From Pezicula radicicola (taxonomy: Eukaryota; Ascomycota; Leotiomycetes; Helotiales; Dermateaceae): a stretch of 64,000 bases of DNA. Made by a program: the position numbers and the translations under genes. Each line of letters opens with the position of its first letter. The first letter of the stretch is position 1. Under the pieces are notes generated by a model. It saw nothing but the letters and a program-made list of their open reading frames with translations, searched no databases and was not told the DNA's origin. Shown here piece by piece: positions 34,438-46,752 of this stretch. The DNA is taken from NCBI GenBank assembly GCA_003008705.1, contig PDUO01000017.1:189827-253826 (forward strand), read 5' to 3'.

Positions 34438-35350
34438 TTTCGATTACCCCAGGTAATGAATGACCACAGCATTGAACCTACACCGGTCTATGCAGTCAAA
34501 ATAACTTCGGGATGATCGCGATATGAACAAATGTCAATAAATGGAGAACATGAACAACGACGCGGGGGATTTATGAACATCACACGAAGGTCTTATGGAA
34601 CTTACGGATGTTCATTCGGTGTTGCATAATCGCCTAGAAGGTCAAGCTTCTCTCGAACCAACGCTTTGACGTCAGTTCTTCTTCTCCAGGAATAGTTACC
34701 GTACCCGTACTGTACGATACCTTATCCGAGGGAGAGGCGAAGTACAGTAGTATGAAGTCTATCTGAGATCAAGGCCAGGTTCGCCTAAAAGTCTACCATG
34801 TGCGTACCAGTATGAAGGATTCGGGTCAAGGGGTACGTAGGTAGGCGGACGAGTAAGAGTCTTTAAAGTTGTGGGGGCGAAACTCTTATGTTGCTCGTGG
34901 CAGCCTCGTGCTCTTTCTCTCATGCAATAGAAAAGCTTGGGTGTTCTGGTGGTTTTTGAAAAGAGATGGTATAAACGGGTGGAACTTGGATATTTCGAAA
35001 GCTGATTGCTCAGTTTCCGAGAAAGCTTTGACTTTCGTCTGTTGGTAAAGGATGCGATCTGAGACACTAAACGAGCATGATCTTCATTGTATAACGAATA
35101 GGGTTCTCTCATGTAAGGCATACCAAGAACGCCAGGCTACTTTTCGGAACTTTAAGGCTGACTCGATGATACCCGTTAGAATGGCTTTGACATCTTTTCC
35201 GATTTTGAGGATGTGTTAACGAACTCTTTTTGGCCCAAAGTATGGGGTCTCCGTGCGTCCGTCTTAAATTCTTGGTTTTCGGGCTCGGTATCCTGCATCG
35301 CTGTTTCATCTTCTGGTATGTTTGGTAAGCGAGCAGCTTTTTTAGTTTCA

Positions 35351-35584
35351 GGGGCTCGCGTATACTTTCGATATCGCATCAGGAGAATAAGATCTTGGCA
35401 GTAGACCATGATGGATGTTGCAGGTGTTGTGTTAGCGATAGAGTGTTGAAGTCTTATGCTATGGTTAAGGGGCTCGCTTATACTTTCAAGTTCGCATCAT
35501 GAGGAAACAAGATTTGTATAGTAAACCGCAATACATGTAGCAAGTGTTGTGTTATTGATGGTCGAGGAAGTTCATGCAATGGTT
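35351..35584. repeat. Diverged 118-bp tandem duplication
   Basis: Copy 1 (35351-35466) and copy 2 (35469-35584) begin with GGGGCTCGC-TATACTTTC and end with ATGC-ATGGTT, sharing also CAGGTGTTGTGTTA / CAAGTGTTGTGTTA. They differ by many substitutions and small indels. Confidence 0.7.
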
Positions 35585-35749
35585 TGGCAAGTCTAGACTG
35601 TTGACATTCGAGTAGAAGTGCTACTAGATTGGCTCTTTCTCATAACAATAAGTTTTAGCCCGATGATATTGAGGTGTTCCGACAAGCTCATGAATCTCTT
35701 ATTAGTTTCATGAATGCTTTGTTAGATAAATGCTGAGTTGATTACGCAG

Positions 35750-35856
35750 GCCAGATTTTTTTTTGTATTGAGCCTGGGCCACGCGTTTTGGCTATGAAAT
35801 CGAATGATTTGGACGAAGAAACGCTTTGGTCCAGACTCAATACAAAAAATCTTGGC
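35750..35856. repeat. Inverted repeat with about 30-bp arms
   Basis: The left arm 35750-35781 (GCCAGA, a T run, GTATTGAGCCTGGGCCA) pairs with the right arm 35827-35856 (TGGTCCAGACTCAATAC, an A run, TCTTGGC). The arms differ by a few bases and by the T-run length. The loop is about 45 bp. It could fold as a hairpin or be a tiny MITE remnant. Confidence 0.65.
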
Positions 35857-38800
35857 TTTCGTAATGAAGTCGACTTAGTTGCTCGAGTATGTTGCTGCAG
35901 TCTTATGCGTCTGTCACGTTATACTATACAAAGGGTGCATGGATACGCCTGACTATTGGATTAGGCGACGGGTTGATGAGTTTAACGAATCATAAACACG
36001 CTAATACGAAAAGTACATTGACTTCATAGACTAGCTTTGACTACTCTGTATTCCTCACACTCGAATAAAGTCTTAAAAATTCTCAAATGCTTATAAATCA
36101 CCAAATGAAGTTTTTAAAGTTGAAAAGGCAAATAAGTAAGTCTGGATCACAAGGGCAAAATGGGAGGTGTATCCCTTCCCTTGTATCTTAGCCACTCGAC
36201 TAAGGATTTGTCACTCTGCTCGCCTACTACCGCTTAACGCGTCACGAAGGCAAACACAGGAAGTTTATTAGTTAGAGCTACTTCGTTTGATCGATACCTT
36301 AATGCACGTCCCTGTAGCCCAAGTGTTACCTAATATACAAGAGAAAGGATATTTGCTTGGTCATAAAAATATACCAAGGTAGTTGAAGGGCGGAAAACCC
36401 CAGTTTTGTAATACTACATTTCTTTAGATTTTTATCTTTGAATTAATATCAAGCACCAGAAGAAACAGGGCGTCATTCACAACACCAAGAATTCATTTTA
36501 AACCTGAAAGTCTATTAGTTTAACCGTCTTTTTCCCTTCTCAACTTTCCCTCAAGCTAAAACTTCAAGAAAACGCTACCACGCATTTTGTACCTCCGCGA
36601 GTTCCCGGAGGTATCTTCTAGACCGCTACATCTTTTTAACTCTTGTGCACGGCCCTACTGTCATTCTTATAAGTGTGCCAGGTGCTTTGCTTGGCAGTTC
36701 TTAGAGCTGTAGTCAAAAGTATACATAGATTAATTAGTAGTTGATATAGTAAATGGCTTTATGTACTGTACTTAAAGCTATTACTTTCTCACACACTTAG
36801 TGACTCAAACTTTCCCCTGCTTACAAATAGGAAAACAGTTCTTTGTAAATGCACGAGTAATTTCTTCGGATTTTGTGATCACCATCTCCGACATGCTTAC
36901 AGATAGGCACAATCGTATCTCAAATAGTTGGCTTGAAGTTCGGGCTCGCGGGTGCACTAGGTGCAAGGAATGGCATTATGTTGTGATAGAGCTGCAGAGC
37001 TGGCTTTTTGTAAATGTGGTATAACTATTGGCTTGATTTAAGAACCTTTTCGTTGGAACGGTTTACTGATGATATTGAAACCCACCAATCCCGTTTGACT
37101 TTGTGTCGTTCTCTTCGGTTTCAGGATCGCAGAGTTATTAAGAACATTAACTCTATATTCAAATAGATAGCCGTCATTAGGGAATAGATTACCGCATATG
37201 CCATGCCCTGGTATATTACTGCGGCCGCTTCTCTAATGTCCAAGGGTTTCCCAGTTGTGTTTTAAAAATTCACGTTCTATCTTTGAAGAGTCATACATCG
37301 TAGAAGACATTAAGCGATCCAGTGAACAGTGATTCAACTAAACATAACTAGAGCCAACCAAAAAGATGATGAAAATCTGAAGAAAATGAACAAGGTCCTA
37401 GACTTGATGAAGTCTATCAAGACTAAGAGCCTTTCAATAAGCGGTTCAGTCTAAGGAATTTTGAAAATTTCTATTAGGCGATGCTCCGCTGCTCTCGGCT
37501 CCAGTTTTCCGACTGAGAGATGTCAACTACTTGGATAGTCGGACCAGAGCAGCTATTAGCTACATGCCAACTAAGTACAGGTTTCAAATATTGCAAGAGG
37601 TGTACTAGTGTAGGGAATGGAATAGCAATACTCCACGATTCAAGAGATTAGTACTCTTGCAGATCTTCGTGGTTAGAAATCAACAATGACGGAATTGGAA
37701 GAAAAGTGGGAAGTTTCCAGCACACATGAATTTAGGAGGTAGTAATAAGCAATTCAGAGACAGAGAAACGAGAGATGCTTCTTTTCCACTAGAAACAGAC
37801 TTACCTAAGGACATACTAGCCCATTAAGGCAGAAGACAGCAAGAACCCATTAGGAGATCTTGACATGAAAGATATCTCACCTCCCCTAGAAAGAAACACA
37901 GATGAGAGAATTGGAAAATATAATGTAGAAGTATCTTAAGAAGGTATGGAGTTTTCCTGTGCTATAGATTCGGATTCCATAAGTGCGCTTGAGAAGTTCT
38001 CCAAGTGATAAACTGGAGACGAGAAGCTATCGAGAGAAAATTCCTGGGGTCGATTAAGGCGCAAACTGGTATCTCCTTGTTTGATTCTGACGACGAAGTT
38101 ATCTTGGAACCTGCTGATACCGAACTATGGGTTTAAAAGTTTGGTAATACCAACCTCTAATTCCGAATCGGCGCAGCAGACTTTCTTCTTTTTTCTTTGA
38201 AGCTAGCTCTTGAGGATAGTGTTACAAAATACGTGTTTGTATAGTGTTATTGTTTAGACGGTGGAAAATTCTTTGCGAAGAGGATAGATATTATCTTCTT
38301 TGTTGAGTTGGGTTGTGTCGTCTTTGTAGAGAAGTTGTTCGAATCCTCAGATGAGATTGGTTTCCTTGCTTCGAATTTGGAGAGATGATCTCCGTGGTGG
38401 TCTTAGTAAGATGCTCGTGGTTTAATTTTAATGTAACATCCTCTCGATTTTTTGTTGTTATACCCTTGGTATTGTTGTTGTTTCACGCCTTTGTGGTTGT
38501 GGATACTCGTAGACATCATGTTGTACCTATTATTTACAGTACATGTGAGAACTTGTCAAGGGAGATTATTTAGAACTAATAATATTGGAAAATGAAGTAA
38601 ATCAGACTTAGTTATAGGTACTGCGCTTCGCGGTTTGATGCTGTCTCCCTTCTAGACCGTTCTTTTCTCGAAGTTCGCTAGGTGCTCGGCTAATTAGTTC
38701 ATGGGATTGAATTTCGTGCTCTGAGATAACATAGTATTACTACTATCGCAGTTCCCTTTGCTGAATAGTGAAGATCTAGCACGATTTTTATTAGTTGCTT

Positions 38801-39278
38801 CGGGATTTGGGAACTTTAAGTTATTTTCAGCGCCTAAGATGCTCTGAAACATGTTGTGTGGGGAATCTGGGGATTACCGTGAGCTAACAAAAGCAGGATG
38901 TTGATGGAGAAGGGTTGAAAAATAACAACTTTATGCTTTAGATATGGAATGTAGAGAGACAGTGTACTTAATGCGATTGTCTGAATAGCTTCATATCATA
39001 TCAGCAGACGACGTCATGAGTGGAATTTGAGTCGCAATTCATTGATGGGAATGTGGAGTGAAACCTTCCAAGCTACGTCATAGGGTCATGCTTCCACGCT
39101 AAACCGCATTGAAGCAGCTCCCAAGCCACAGCCTTCCTTGCTTGTGACATCGCAAGCACACGACTTCTTCCGTCCCTTCAAAGTCCTTTCTCTCTCATTT
39201 TCCCATCAGTCCTGAATCCCCAACATTAAAAGCCTCACTTCTTGCTCCTTCACGACACATCTCAACCTCATAGCCATC

Positions 39279-40167
39279 ATGTCGTACGCTGCTGCCGCTT
39301 CCAAGGGTCCTAAACAGACGGCTGAAGAGGTACGTTATCGGTTTTGCCGATTCCCATCCGAATCAACATGCGATTCTCGCGATTTGCCGTGGACAAGAAG
39401 ACCCACCATGCATTGGTCCATGACGTTGCTGCAGTCATGAATATGAAGGGAATGATGCAGGCTGTGCTTCAAATGAATGAGGCAGCGCCTGGCAACCTGG
39501 GTGTTATGGTTGTTGGGACATTCTTATCATCGCAAGTGCGGGCATCACAAAAAACAAAAGCAAAGCAACATCGCAACACCGATAGCTGGATGTAGATGAA
39601 GAACCTTACTGACTCCTGAAACAGAAGCGTGCTCCAGCACAACCTGAGGTTAAGAACTCTGAAGTCGCCTCAACCGCCTCCCTTATTGACGTCGACACCG
39701 ACTCCGTCCACACTGTCCCCTCCGACTTCAGCTCACAACCCATCCAAACCGATACGCAGAAAGAGCGTATCGAACGTGAAGCTGAGCAATTGGAGGCTAA
39801 GACGAAAGAGCAACTTGAGCGCGCTGAGAAGGAGTTCTCAAAGAAGGAGAAAGATATTAAGGCCAAGGCCAAGAAGGAGAAGAGATACCTTCAGGAAAAC
39901 TCTGATAACCCAGTATTCATTGGAAATGCGATTGCGGTTGTGGGCTTGAGTGCAGGTCTTGGTTTTGGTGCGTACAGAAAGTATGCCGCAGGCGAGTTGA
40001 CGTGGAAGGTTGTGGGTGCTTGGACTGGCTTGGTGGGCTTGTTTGCTACGGGAGACTATTTCTTGAGCCAGTGAGTTTCCCTACCTCAATTTCCTACATT
40101 ACGACCAGAATGAAGACTGACGGTACCTAGATATCTCTTCAAGAACAAATACCCACCGAAGAACTAG
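39279..40167 (+). CDS. Mitochondrial outer membrane protein OM14-like
   Basis: Three exons, 39279-39329, 39625-40070 and 40131-40167, give 177 residues. The start MSYAAAASKGPKQTAEE joins KRAPAQPEV as in other ascomycete OM14-type proteins. The middle (about 55-110) is a charged Glu/Lys/Ala-rich coiled-coil-like segment. Two hydrophobic segments follow (NPVFIGNAIAVVGLSAGLGF and VVGAWTGLVGLFATGDYFLS) and the tail is QYLFKNKYPPKN. OM14 sits in the mitochondrial outer membrane and in yeast is a receptor for ribosome-nascent chain complexes with porin and OM45. The first intron is 295 bp, far longer than any other modelled here. Confidence 0.85.
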
Positions 40168-41022
40168 ATGCCGGTAGGCGATAAGATACCTACTGGCAGA
40201 AGACTTATGATATGGTGGCTCAGGTCCATAGCTGGCGCTGGTTTCATGGCGGTCGGATGTTCTGATATCTTTTCGAGTCTTCCATCGTCTATTCCTTCCC
40301 TTTGCAGAACTCTCAGCTCTTGCGAGTGCTTTTACTTCTAGCATTACTTCATGGTTATTTTCATAGGGGATCCATTTCTATGATGCGGATGTGTAGATAA
40401 GGACTGTAATGGCTGAAATGGAACCATGAATACCCACTTTCTTCTTGAAATCAAACTGGCCTTGCTTGGATTTTAAGCACAGGCCTAGTATTTGCTTGGA
40501 AAAGTCTCCAGCCAAGGTGTGAAAAATATTTCTAGATACGAGCTAGATCTGAATATGCCTTATGTCTTGGAATCCTCGGCGTCAATTGAATTAGTCGCTC
40601 AGATCTACACTTGTATTAAGCTAGTGTGAAGGAAGAAATACTGGCACAACCACAACTACTAGCCAACCTCACATACGGCAATTCTAGATATTTCTGAAAT
40701 CCAATGAAATCTACTCAACTCAATCAGGTCGCCAATATCAGTCACTCTATACCTACACTACCTTTTTAAAACTACACGTAGATTACTTCCTCGCAGTACT
40801 TGTTGAACTTAAAGAATGTAAGATGAAGAGGCGGTCTTTTACTTTTTTTACCTAGCGTCGGATGGAGTTGAGGAACTCTGAGATTTGTAGACATCACATG
40901 AAAGCGTAAGCATATCATATAGGGTAATTACTACATATAATCTGTTCCTTCCCTGTGAGTATAATTTTTTTGAATTTTGATGGTGCGGATGGAAGGAATC
41001 TGGGAGGCTTGGTTTAGAGTAT

Positions 41023-41054
41023 GGGAGGGAGGTAGTTGGTGGGGAGGGGAGGGG
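41023..41054 (+). other. G-run cluster, potential G-quadruplex
   Basis: Five runs of three or four G occur in 32 bp: GGGAGGG, then after eleven bases GGGGAGGGGAGGGG. The spacing permits a four-tract G-quadruplex with one longer loop. Confidence 0.5.
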
Positions 41055-43662
41055 AGTAGTGTTAGAGAAGAAGGGGTTAGTGGGTTGGAGGTGTTGTTGT
41101 TATTGTTGTGTTCGTATATAAGGACAGGACTTAAGTTTGTTGTATCCTGTACTTAGAGAGTAAACTCAACTTGATATAGGTTGGTTTACGGATGATGAAC
41201 AGTACAAGTTTTGGGCTGGGGACTATGGGCGTGGAGAGTATGGTTCCTAATTCATTGGTTGGTAGAGCTTAGTCTGAATATAAATTTTTATGATGTGAAT
41301 AGGGAAGTTTAAGGTATTGAGTTTGGTTGGGGAAATAGTTGGAGGACAAATAATTTTAGAAAGGTGTTAGAGGTGTTGGTATGTTGTATTTTGTTGTTAA
41401 TAAGAAGTTATTTAGATTGATTGGCTTTTGTGGTAACTATAGATATAAGAATAACCACACCCATCCACTATTGAAAAGAATATAGACAAATAATTATGTC
41501 TGTCTAATCATGTCATCATCTCCACTCTCCGTAAGCGCTAATGTCTTCCAAGTACTCATAATTCCGGTCTATTTCACAAAGCACTGGTACACTAGAAAAT
41601 ACGGTTAAAGCAAAGTTCACTGCCTTAAAAATTTGATTTGGGTTGTGTAGTCGTGTATTGATAAGTGGAGTTAGTGTGTGTAATAATGGAATTGGTCTGC
41701 TTGGCTTGGTAGTATTGTATAGGATAGTCTTGTAAGTGATGCTGTTTATTTATTAAGAACCATCTCTCTGCACTTCGAGCTGTCCGGGTGCTATAGCGGG
41801 AAAATACCCGCAGAGCAATAGCTCATTAGGCTAGACTACGACTTCAAAAGATCTGGCCATGGAACTCCTCTATGAGAGGTTTTCCTCCAGTCCGCCTATA
41901 TGCTATTGGAAGGAGAAGCTGCCGCAACAAGATGACGATTGAAACTGATCACATATGTATGGTGGAATGCCTAAATTTAATTGCGATATGTACGGACGGA
42001 TTGTGGGGAAATAGTTTGTAGGTGGGTTTATGATTAGGATAATATAAAGATGTTGTTATTTTTTATGTTGTTGTTAGGCAATAGGTAATTTAAATTGCTT
42101 GGGTTTTGGAATAGGCTTAGGTGGTAGTATAGTATAGTATAAAGATGGAATACTTGGTTTAGGTAGGGTTGGGACGCTGGCTAAGTTTCTTGTGTAAGGA
42201 AGGTGGTGATGTATTTTGGTGGTTTTTAGCTGTACTATAGTTGTTACACTTTTGTGTTAATGTAAGCGTTTGAGTCTGAGTGTTATGTTTAGAGGTTGAA
42301 TGTAAGGTAAACTAGTGCCTTGCTCTATAGTGATATTAGTATTATGCTCTTTAATAAAGTAAATACTTTTGTTTTAATTCTATATGTTGTGTATATTTGT
42401 AAGTCATAACTGGACGTTAGAGGAGGATGATCATATAATTATTCCTATTTAATTTAACAAGAAATAAAGACATTAAAATGGGGATTTTACAGACGATTTA
42501 AGAAAGCATAGAAGGATAGGTCTTTTCTTAACATTGCACTTGGTACAATGCCTCTTTTTTTGTTAGACAAATACAGAGAAATGACTTTAGCAAGAGGGAT
42601 AGGTGTTGTATAGTAGAGTGGTGCTGGTTGATTTTTCAACTACTTTGGAGTATCTGCCGGTGGTTGGTTGAGGACGTTGAGGTACGTAAATTTATTGACT
42701 TGTACAGTCTAAATCAGGCACTACGAGCGTAGTACTCAAATTGCTTCAAGTTCTAAAATGGGAATTAGAGTTTAAGTGTGGCTTATAAGATGTTTGAAGT
42801 GTTGTTAACTTGTATCTGGTTGCCAGTTAATAGGTAATTTAAATCGCGTGGATTTGTAGTGGTCAGGGGGTACGGTAGGTATTGAACGGAGGAAGTTAGG
42901 GAATTAGATGGGGATGTAAATTTTCGTAAGAATTAAGGTATTTCATTAGGGAATATTATTTTCTTCTTAATGATTTATAGTGGAGATGTATTCCAAGAAC
43001 CGAATTCTTCTTGTAGATGCAGAGTAAATTGTCTTGGTTGTGTATTACTAGTTGAGTCTATGCACACCAGCTGTTACTCAGACTAGATCACACAGAACTA
43101 TATCCATTGCTATTCTTACACTAGTATCCATAACCCAGGATCAATTGCGGGACAGCAAAAGTACAGTTCAATTTTCATTCCACGTCTGCCACAAGCCTCT
43201 CTCTTGAAAATTTCTCGAGGGGTGACGCTTAGCGCAAGTATGACTTCTTATTCTGTCTTTACGACTTGGAGAGAATTATATAAAAGGTTCAAGTGCCGGT
43301 GAGCTGTACATTTCTTAGAATTATAGGATCAACAAGCCAGAAGACTCAATAACTATACTACCTTCGGCAGATTTTGCTCTCCCCTCAAGATCTTCTCAAC
43401 AAGGATTGGGGGAAAGACAAAATCAATCGGCCGAAATCCCACTAACTATGTCCAAAGCTTGAAGAAGCTTCATCTAGATTGAACCAGATTTCGAAAACTT
43501 TACCGTAGAATGGCAATCAAAAAACAGTCCCCGAATACATTTTGTTTCCGAAAAGTCTCTTTGTAGGCATATAAGTCCCCTCTTCCTTACTCAACCCCAC
43601 AGTTTTCAATATCGGCTTCTAGAAAGAAAAAACTCAGAGACGTACGATAATTATGAGTCTCA

Positions 43663-43738
43663 TTCGTTGCTGCGTCCGAAGGTCGCCGTTAAGATATTCT
43701 GTGTAATCGGCGAATGATCGGCGACCTTAAGCAACGAA
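43663..43738. repeat. Imperfect inverted repeat / hairpin
   Basis: TTCGTTGCT (43663-43671) plus AAGGTCGCCG (43679-43688) pair with CGGCGACCTT (43719-43728) plus AGCAACGAA (43730-43738). The two stem blocks are perfect, separated by 7 nt on the left and 1 nt on the right. The 30-nt loop contains a further partial pairing of CGCCG with CGGCG. Confidence 0.65.
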
Positions 43739-44290
43739 AAATCCCTCGCTTATCTTGTCACCATTGAACAAGTTCTTGTTCTTGAACTCAATTGAGAGGT
43801 TGAAATTCGGTTAATTCGATCACCTATTTCTGGGGTATGGATATAAGCTAAAAATTTGATGGGTCCGTGTCATACATATTTCGGACATCTTAGCCAGTCA
43901 GTTGCTAGATAGATGAATTTACACTGTTGCTCGGCAGTTTACTCTAATGACCGTGACGTACGTCTGTTGAAAATGAAGACCGTGTATGCTTAGAAATGAG
44001 ATTTCAATCGAATATGAATGGATAACTCCAGACGCCGGAGGGACTAGGGGCTAGGAAACTTTCAAGGAGATGTACCTTTCGTACCTTGGTTCGGGGGTCG
44101 TTGTTTTCTATAGTAAAGTTCAGAGGAAGAACTAGTATAAAGAGATGCGTATTGTGCTCTCAAAGTTGATTCTCATCCACAGTCACTTCTTCTCCAGAGT
44201 CAACTCGTTTCCAAAGTCAATTCAAGTGCCCACACCTAATAGCACAAACCAAAAATCTTCCTTCGTTATTTACCAACCCCAAAGCCCAAC

Positions 44291-44977
44291 ATGAAGTTCT
44301 CCTCAGCCATCAACCTTGCTGTCCTCCTATCAACAGCAACCGCCTCAATCCCCTTCGGAAAACTTGGTTCCGATGGTATGGTCATCTTCCTCAACGGTTT
44401 TCACTTCCTCTCCGGCGACACCACAGCCGAAATAAGCGCTGACCACTACTGTACAATCCTCTCTGACGATTTCCTCCAATGCTCAATCTACAACACGAAA
44501 ACCTCACCTGCACACCTCGCAGGCATCGAATACATAATCTCAGGTACCCTCTTCGAAACCCTCGATTACGAAGAACGACAACTCTGGCATTCTCATGGCT
44601 ATGAAGTAACTTCTGGATTTCTGGTTGAACCCAACATGCCTGCTGCTATAGATTTGACTATTATGGAGGTGCTTATGGGTACTTATGGGAAGACGGTTCA
44701 TTCATGGAGGTATGATGCGCAGAATTTGACTGTGCCGGTTGGTGTTCCTGAGTTGGTTATGGGTTATACGGGGGATGGTCAGATTGAACCTACTTTTGTG
44801 ACGGAGAGGGATGAGTTGTTTGGGATCAATAGTACGGAGATTAGGGAGGCGAGGGCCAGTGCTGGGATTAGTCTGCCGGTTGTTATTGATGGGGCTGATA
44901 GTTGGAAGAAGGGATTTGTTTTGAAGTATGGGATTATTAATGAGACTGTTGACACGGTTTTTAATGTTACTGGATAG
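44291..44977 (+). CDS. Secreted DUF1264/OBAP-like protein
   Basis: A single-exon protein of 228 residues with a signal peptide (MKFSSAINLAVLLSTATAS). The rest resembles the oil-body-associated protein family (DUF1264): GFHFLSGDTTAEISADHYCT (about 37-54), DDFLQCSIYNT, LAGIEYIISGTLFETL, the invariant LWHSHGYEV (about 98-106) and a TYGKTVHSW block with a C-terminal GYTGDGQ. Plant members associate with oil bodies; many fungal members are secreted and of unknown function. Several Asn-X-Thr/Ser sequons lie near the C-terminus. Codon use changes from C-ending in the first half to T/G-ending in the second half, giving a visible strand asymmetry. No neighbours within 1.7 kb. Confidence 0.8.
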   Translation: MKFSSAINLAVLLSTATASIPFGKLGSDGMVIFLNGFHFLSGDTTAEISADHYCTILSDDFLQCSIYNTKTSPAHLAGIEYIISGTLFETLDYEERQLWHSHGYEVTSGFLVEPNMPAAIDLTIMEVLMGTYGKTVHSWRYDAQNLTVPVGVPELVMGYTGDGQIEPTFVTERDELFGINSTEIREARASAGISLPVVIDGADSWKKGFVLKYGIINETVDTVFNVTG

Positions 44978-46752
44978 GTTGTGGGTATTGTGGTGGATTG
45001 GTGGGAATGAGAAGGCTCTGTAGTTTGGGAGGTGGTGGGTTATAAATGGGAGAGACTTAGGGGAACGGTGGGAAGTGAGAGAGGAGTTTGGAATGGTAGA
45101 ACAGGCGGATTTCTTTTGGACCCGAAATATTGCCCTTATTGTATTACTAAAAGTTTAAAACCAGAATTAAGGGACGTTTTTATCCCACCCAAACTTAAAT
45201 GTGCTCTATGAAATATTCTCCGTTTAGGCTGATACATTGGCAAATGACTTGACTTTGAGCAGCTGACTTGAGGTGAGTAACTCGCTTAAATACGTAGTAT
45301 ATAAATGCACTCTACAATGTAGCTAAAATATATAAGGGATTACCACAAAATATGAGATGACTCTCTAGACTGATTTAATGAAGTAGCGCAAGAATTAGCA
45401 GGAAAACCTCAAACAGTTAGCGTCCGTCACTCCACCTACACTGCCGATAACTTGAACTTCAGTACAGCTCGGTTCCAGAAAAGCGTCCTATCATGCAATG
45501 ATTATTTTCAAATGTGACTAAGATTTCCGGCCAGAAATAATAAAACGTCGCGTAAAATTCAATACCCGAAAACCAAACATTGACAACAAGAGAAACAGTA
45601 TCAACTAAACTTTGTAAAGCAAAACTCTAGAAAGACCTTTTGCTTCATGTGCTTTGATAAGTTGCCGCTTCCTTTTTTTTTAGAATAGGGCTATTGCGAC
45701 AAGGGAAATATTTTCTATCGCAGTTGGTAGAAGGAGTTATATTTGCAGTCAAGGTTATTAATATCAAGCGGCTTGCGCAGAATCCGTTGGTAGTATTTGC
45801 TAAGACTCTGCAACGATTTTCTTAACGTGTTCGGCAGCACTTACAATAGGTGTGTAGGTGAAATGCGGTGGGTTGATATAGTCTCTCCTTTAAGACGTTC
45901 TACCAAAGGGGAAGGGAAATATGCAAGATGGTTTTTGGGAATGAGCTGGTATAGTTTCTAGTTGGGGTCAAAGGAGACTAAAGAACCCAAGATGTAAATT
46001 CAACTTCCTTAACCTCAAAGAACAAGAGCACTCCATTCAAGAAAACCAATATCCTCGCGACACAGCACCAGTTGACCTTGAATCTGACAATCTTCAAGAA
46101 AAAGGCGTAAAGTTCACAGATTGTAAATACCTAAATCTACAGAAACAAGAACATGCTATAAGGCAAATTCCACTTTCTATAAGATCCAAAACGAAACGAT
46201 AAAAAGAATAACAATAGTTTTGTTAATGACAACAACTAAATCAGACGCCGCAAACCTGTAGTTTACTCTTTAACTAGAGGTAAAGGCAGTAATATTTTAA
46301 CGCTAGAATTGTGATTTTAAGTGGTGTTGTACAGCAAAGATATTAGTTTTCTTAAACAGAGTGCTCTTGTCTCCTAAAGTTACTAAACACTTTGTGGTCC
46401 TTGTAGAAGGAGTAGGGGTTGTTATTAGAGTATCACATACTTGACGTCCACCACATGTAGGTGCTCTTTGATATGTTAGCTTTAAATGCACTTTAACTCC
46501 GCATATATTATTTGGTTGATATTCAATAGTAACTTAATGTACCTCAGGTTTTCTGATCCACTGTTTTTATCATTGATGAATCGTTTACTATGTTCTTTAT
46601 ATCTTTGGATTTCGTTCCTGCAAGCATTCTACGCTTCTTGTATAATAAAAAATGCCGAGGAATCTATTTCTGAGCGATAAAAAGCACAATCTAAACCCAT
46701 ACTATGAGCTGTCTAAATAAACATATAGAAATCCCATGTCGCTACTATAACC
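44978..46752. other. AT-rich spacer, no gene seen
   Basis: About 1.8 kb. Short frames near 46303-46680 on opposite strands have no domain. No clear repeat noted. Confidence 0.5.

Larger units (their letters stand above)
34438..39278. other. Gene-free AT-rich block
   Basis: About 4.8 kb. Frames at 34759-35121 and 35176-35409 (minus) are in the same phase but separated by three stops and lack good splice sites, so no gene is called. The block holds a 118-bp tandem duplication (35351-35584) and an inverted repeat (35750-35856). The part from 36000 to 38600 has no recognisable protein, though it could contain decayed coding DNA. The last 200 bp are the OM14 promoter, rich in pyrimidine tracts. 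Confidence 0.5.
40168..44290. other. Gene-free block with C-poor segments
   Basis: About 4.1 kb with no supported gene. From about 40960 to 42930 the plus strand is strongly depleted in C and rich in G and T in several segments. A recurring phrase, AATAGGTAATTTAAAT, occurs near 42079 and 42831. It includes a G-run cluster (41023-41054) and an imperfect inverted repeat (43663-43738). The last 250 bp are the promoter of the secreted OBAP-like gene. Confidence 0.5.

Noticed and set aside
34759..35409. Two minus-strand frames in the same phase, each with an ATG
   Set aside because: Three in-frame stops lie between them and no good donor and acceptor remove them; composition does not look conserved.
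38330..38360. GTTCGAATCC resembling a tRNA B box
   Set aside because: No A box or stem pairing upstream, so not a tRNA gene.
39344..39595. Open frame inside the OM14 first intron
   Set aside because: It starts with TTG, has no domain, and the flanking splice sites with family continuity favour an intron.
41790..41860. tRNA-like phrase TAGCTCATTAGG-CTAGAC resembling an A box
   Set aside because: No GGTTCGANTCC-type B box follows at the right distance and no acceptor stem pairs.
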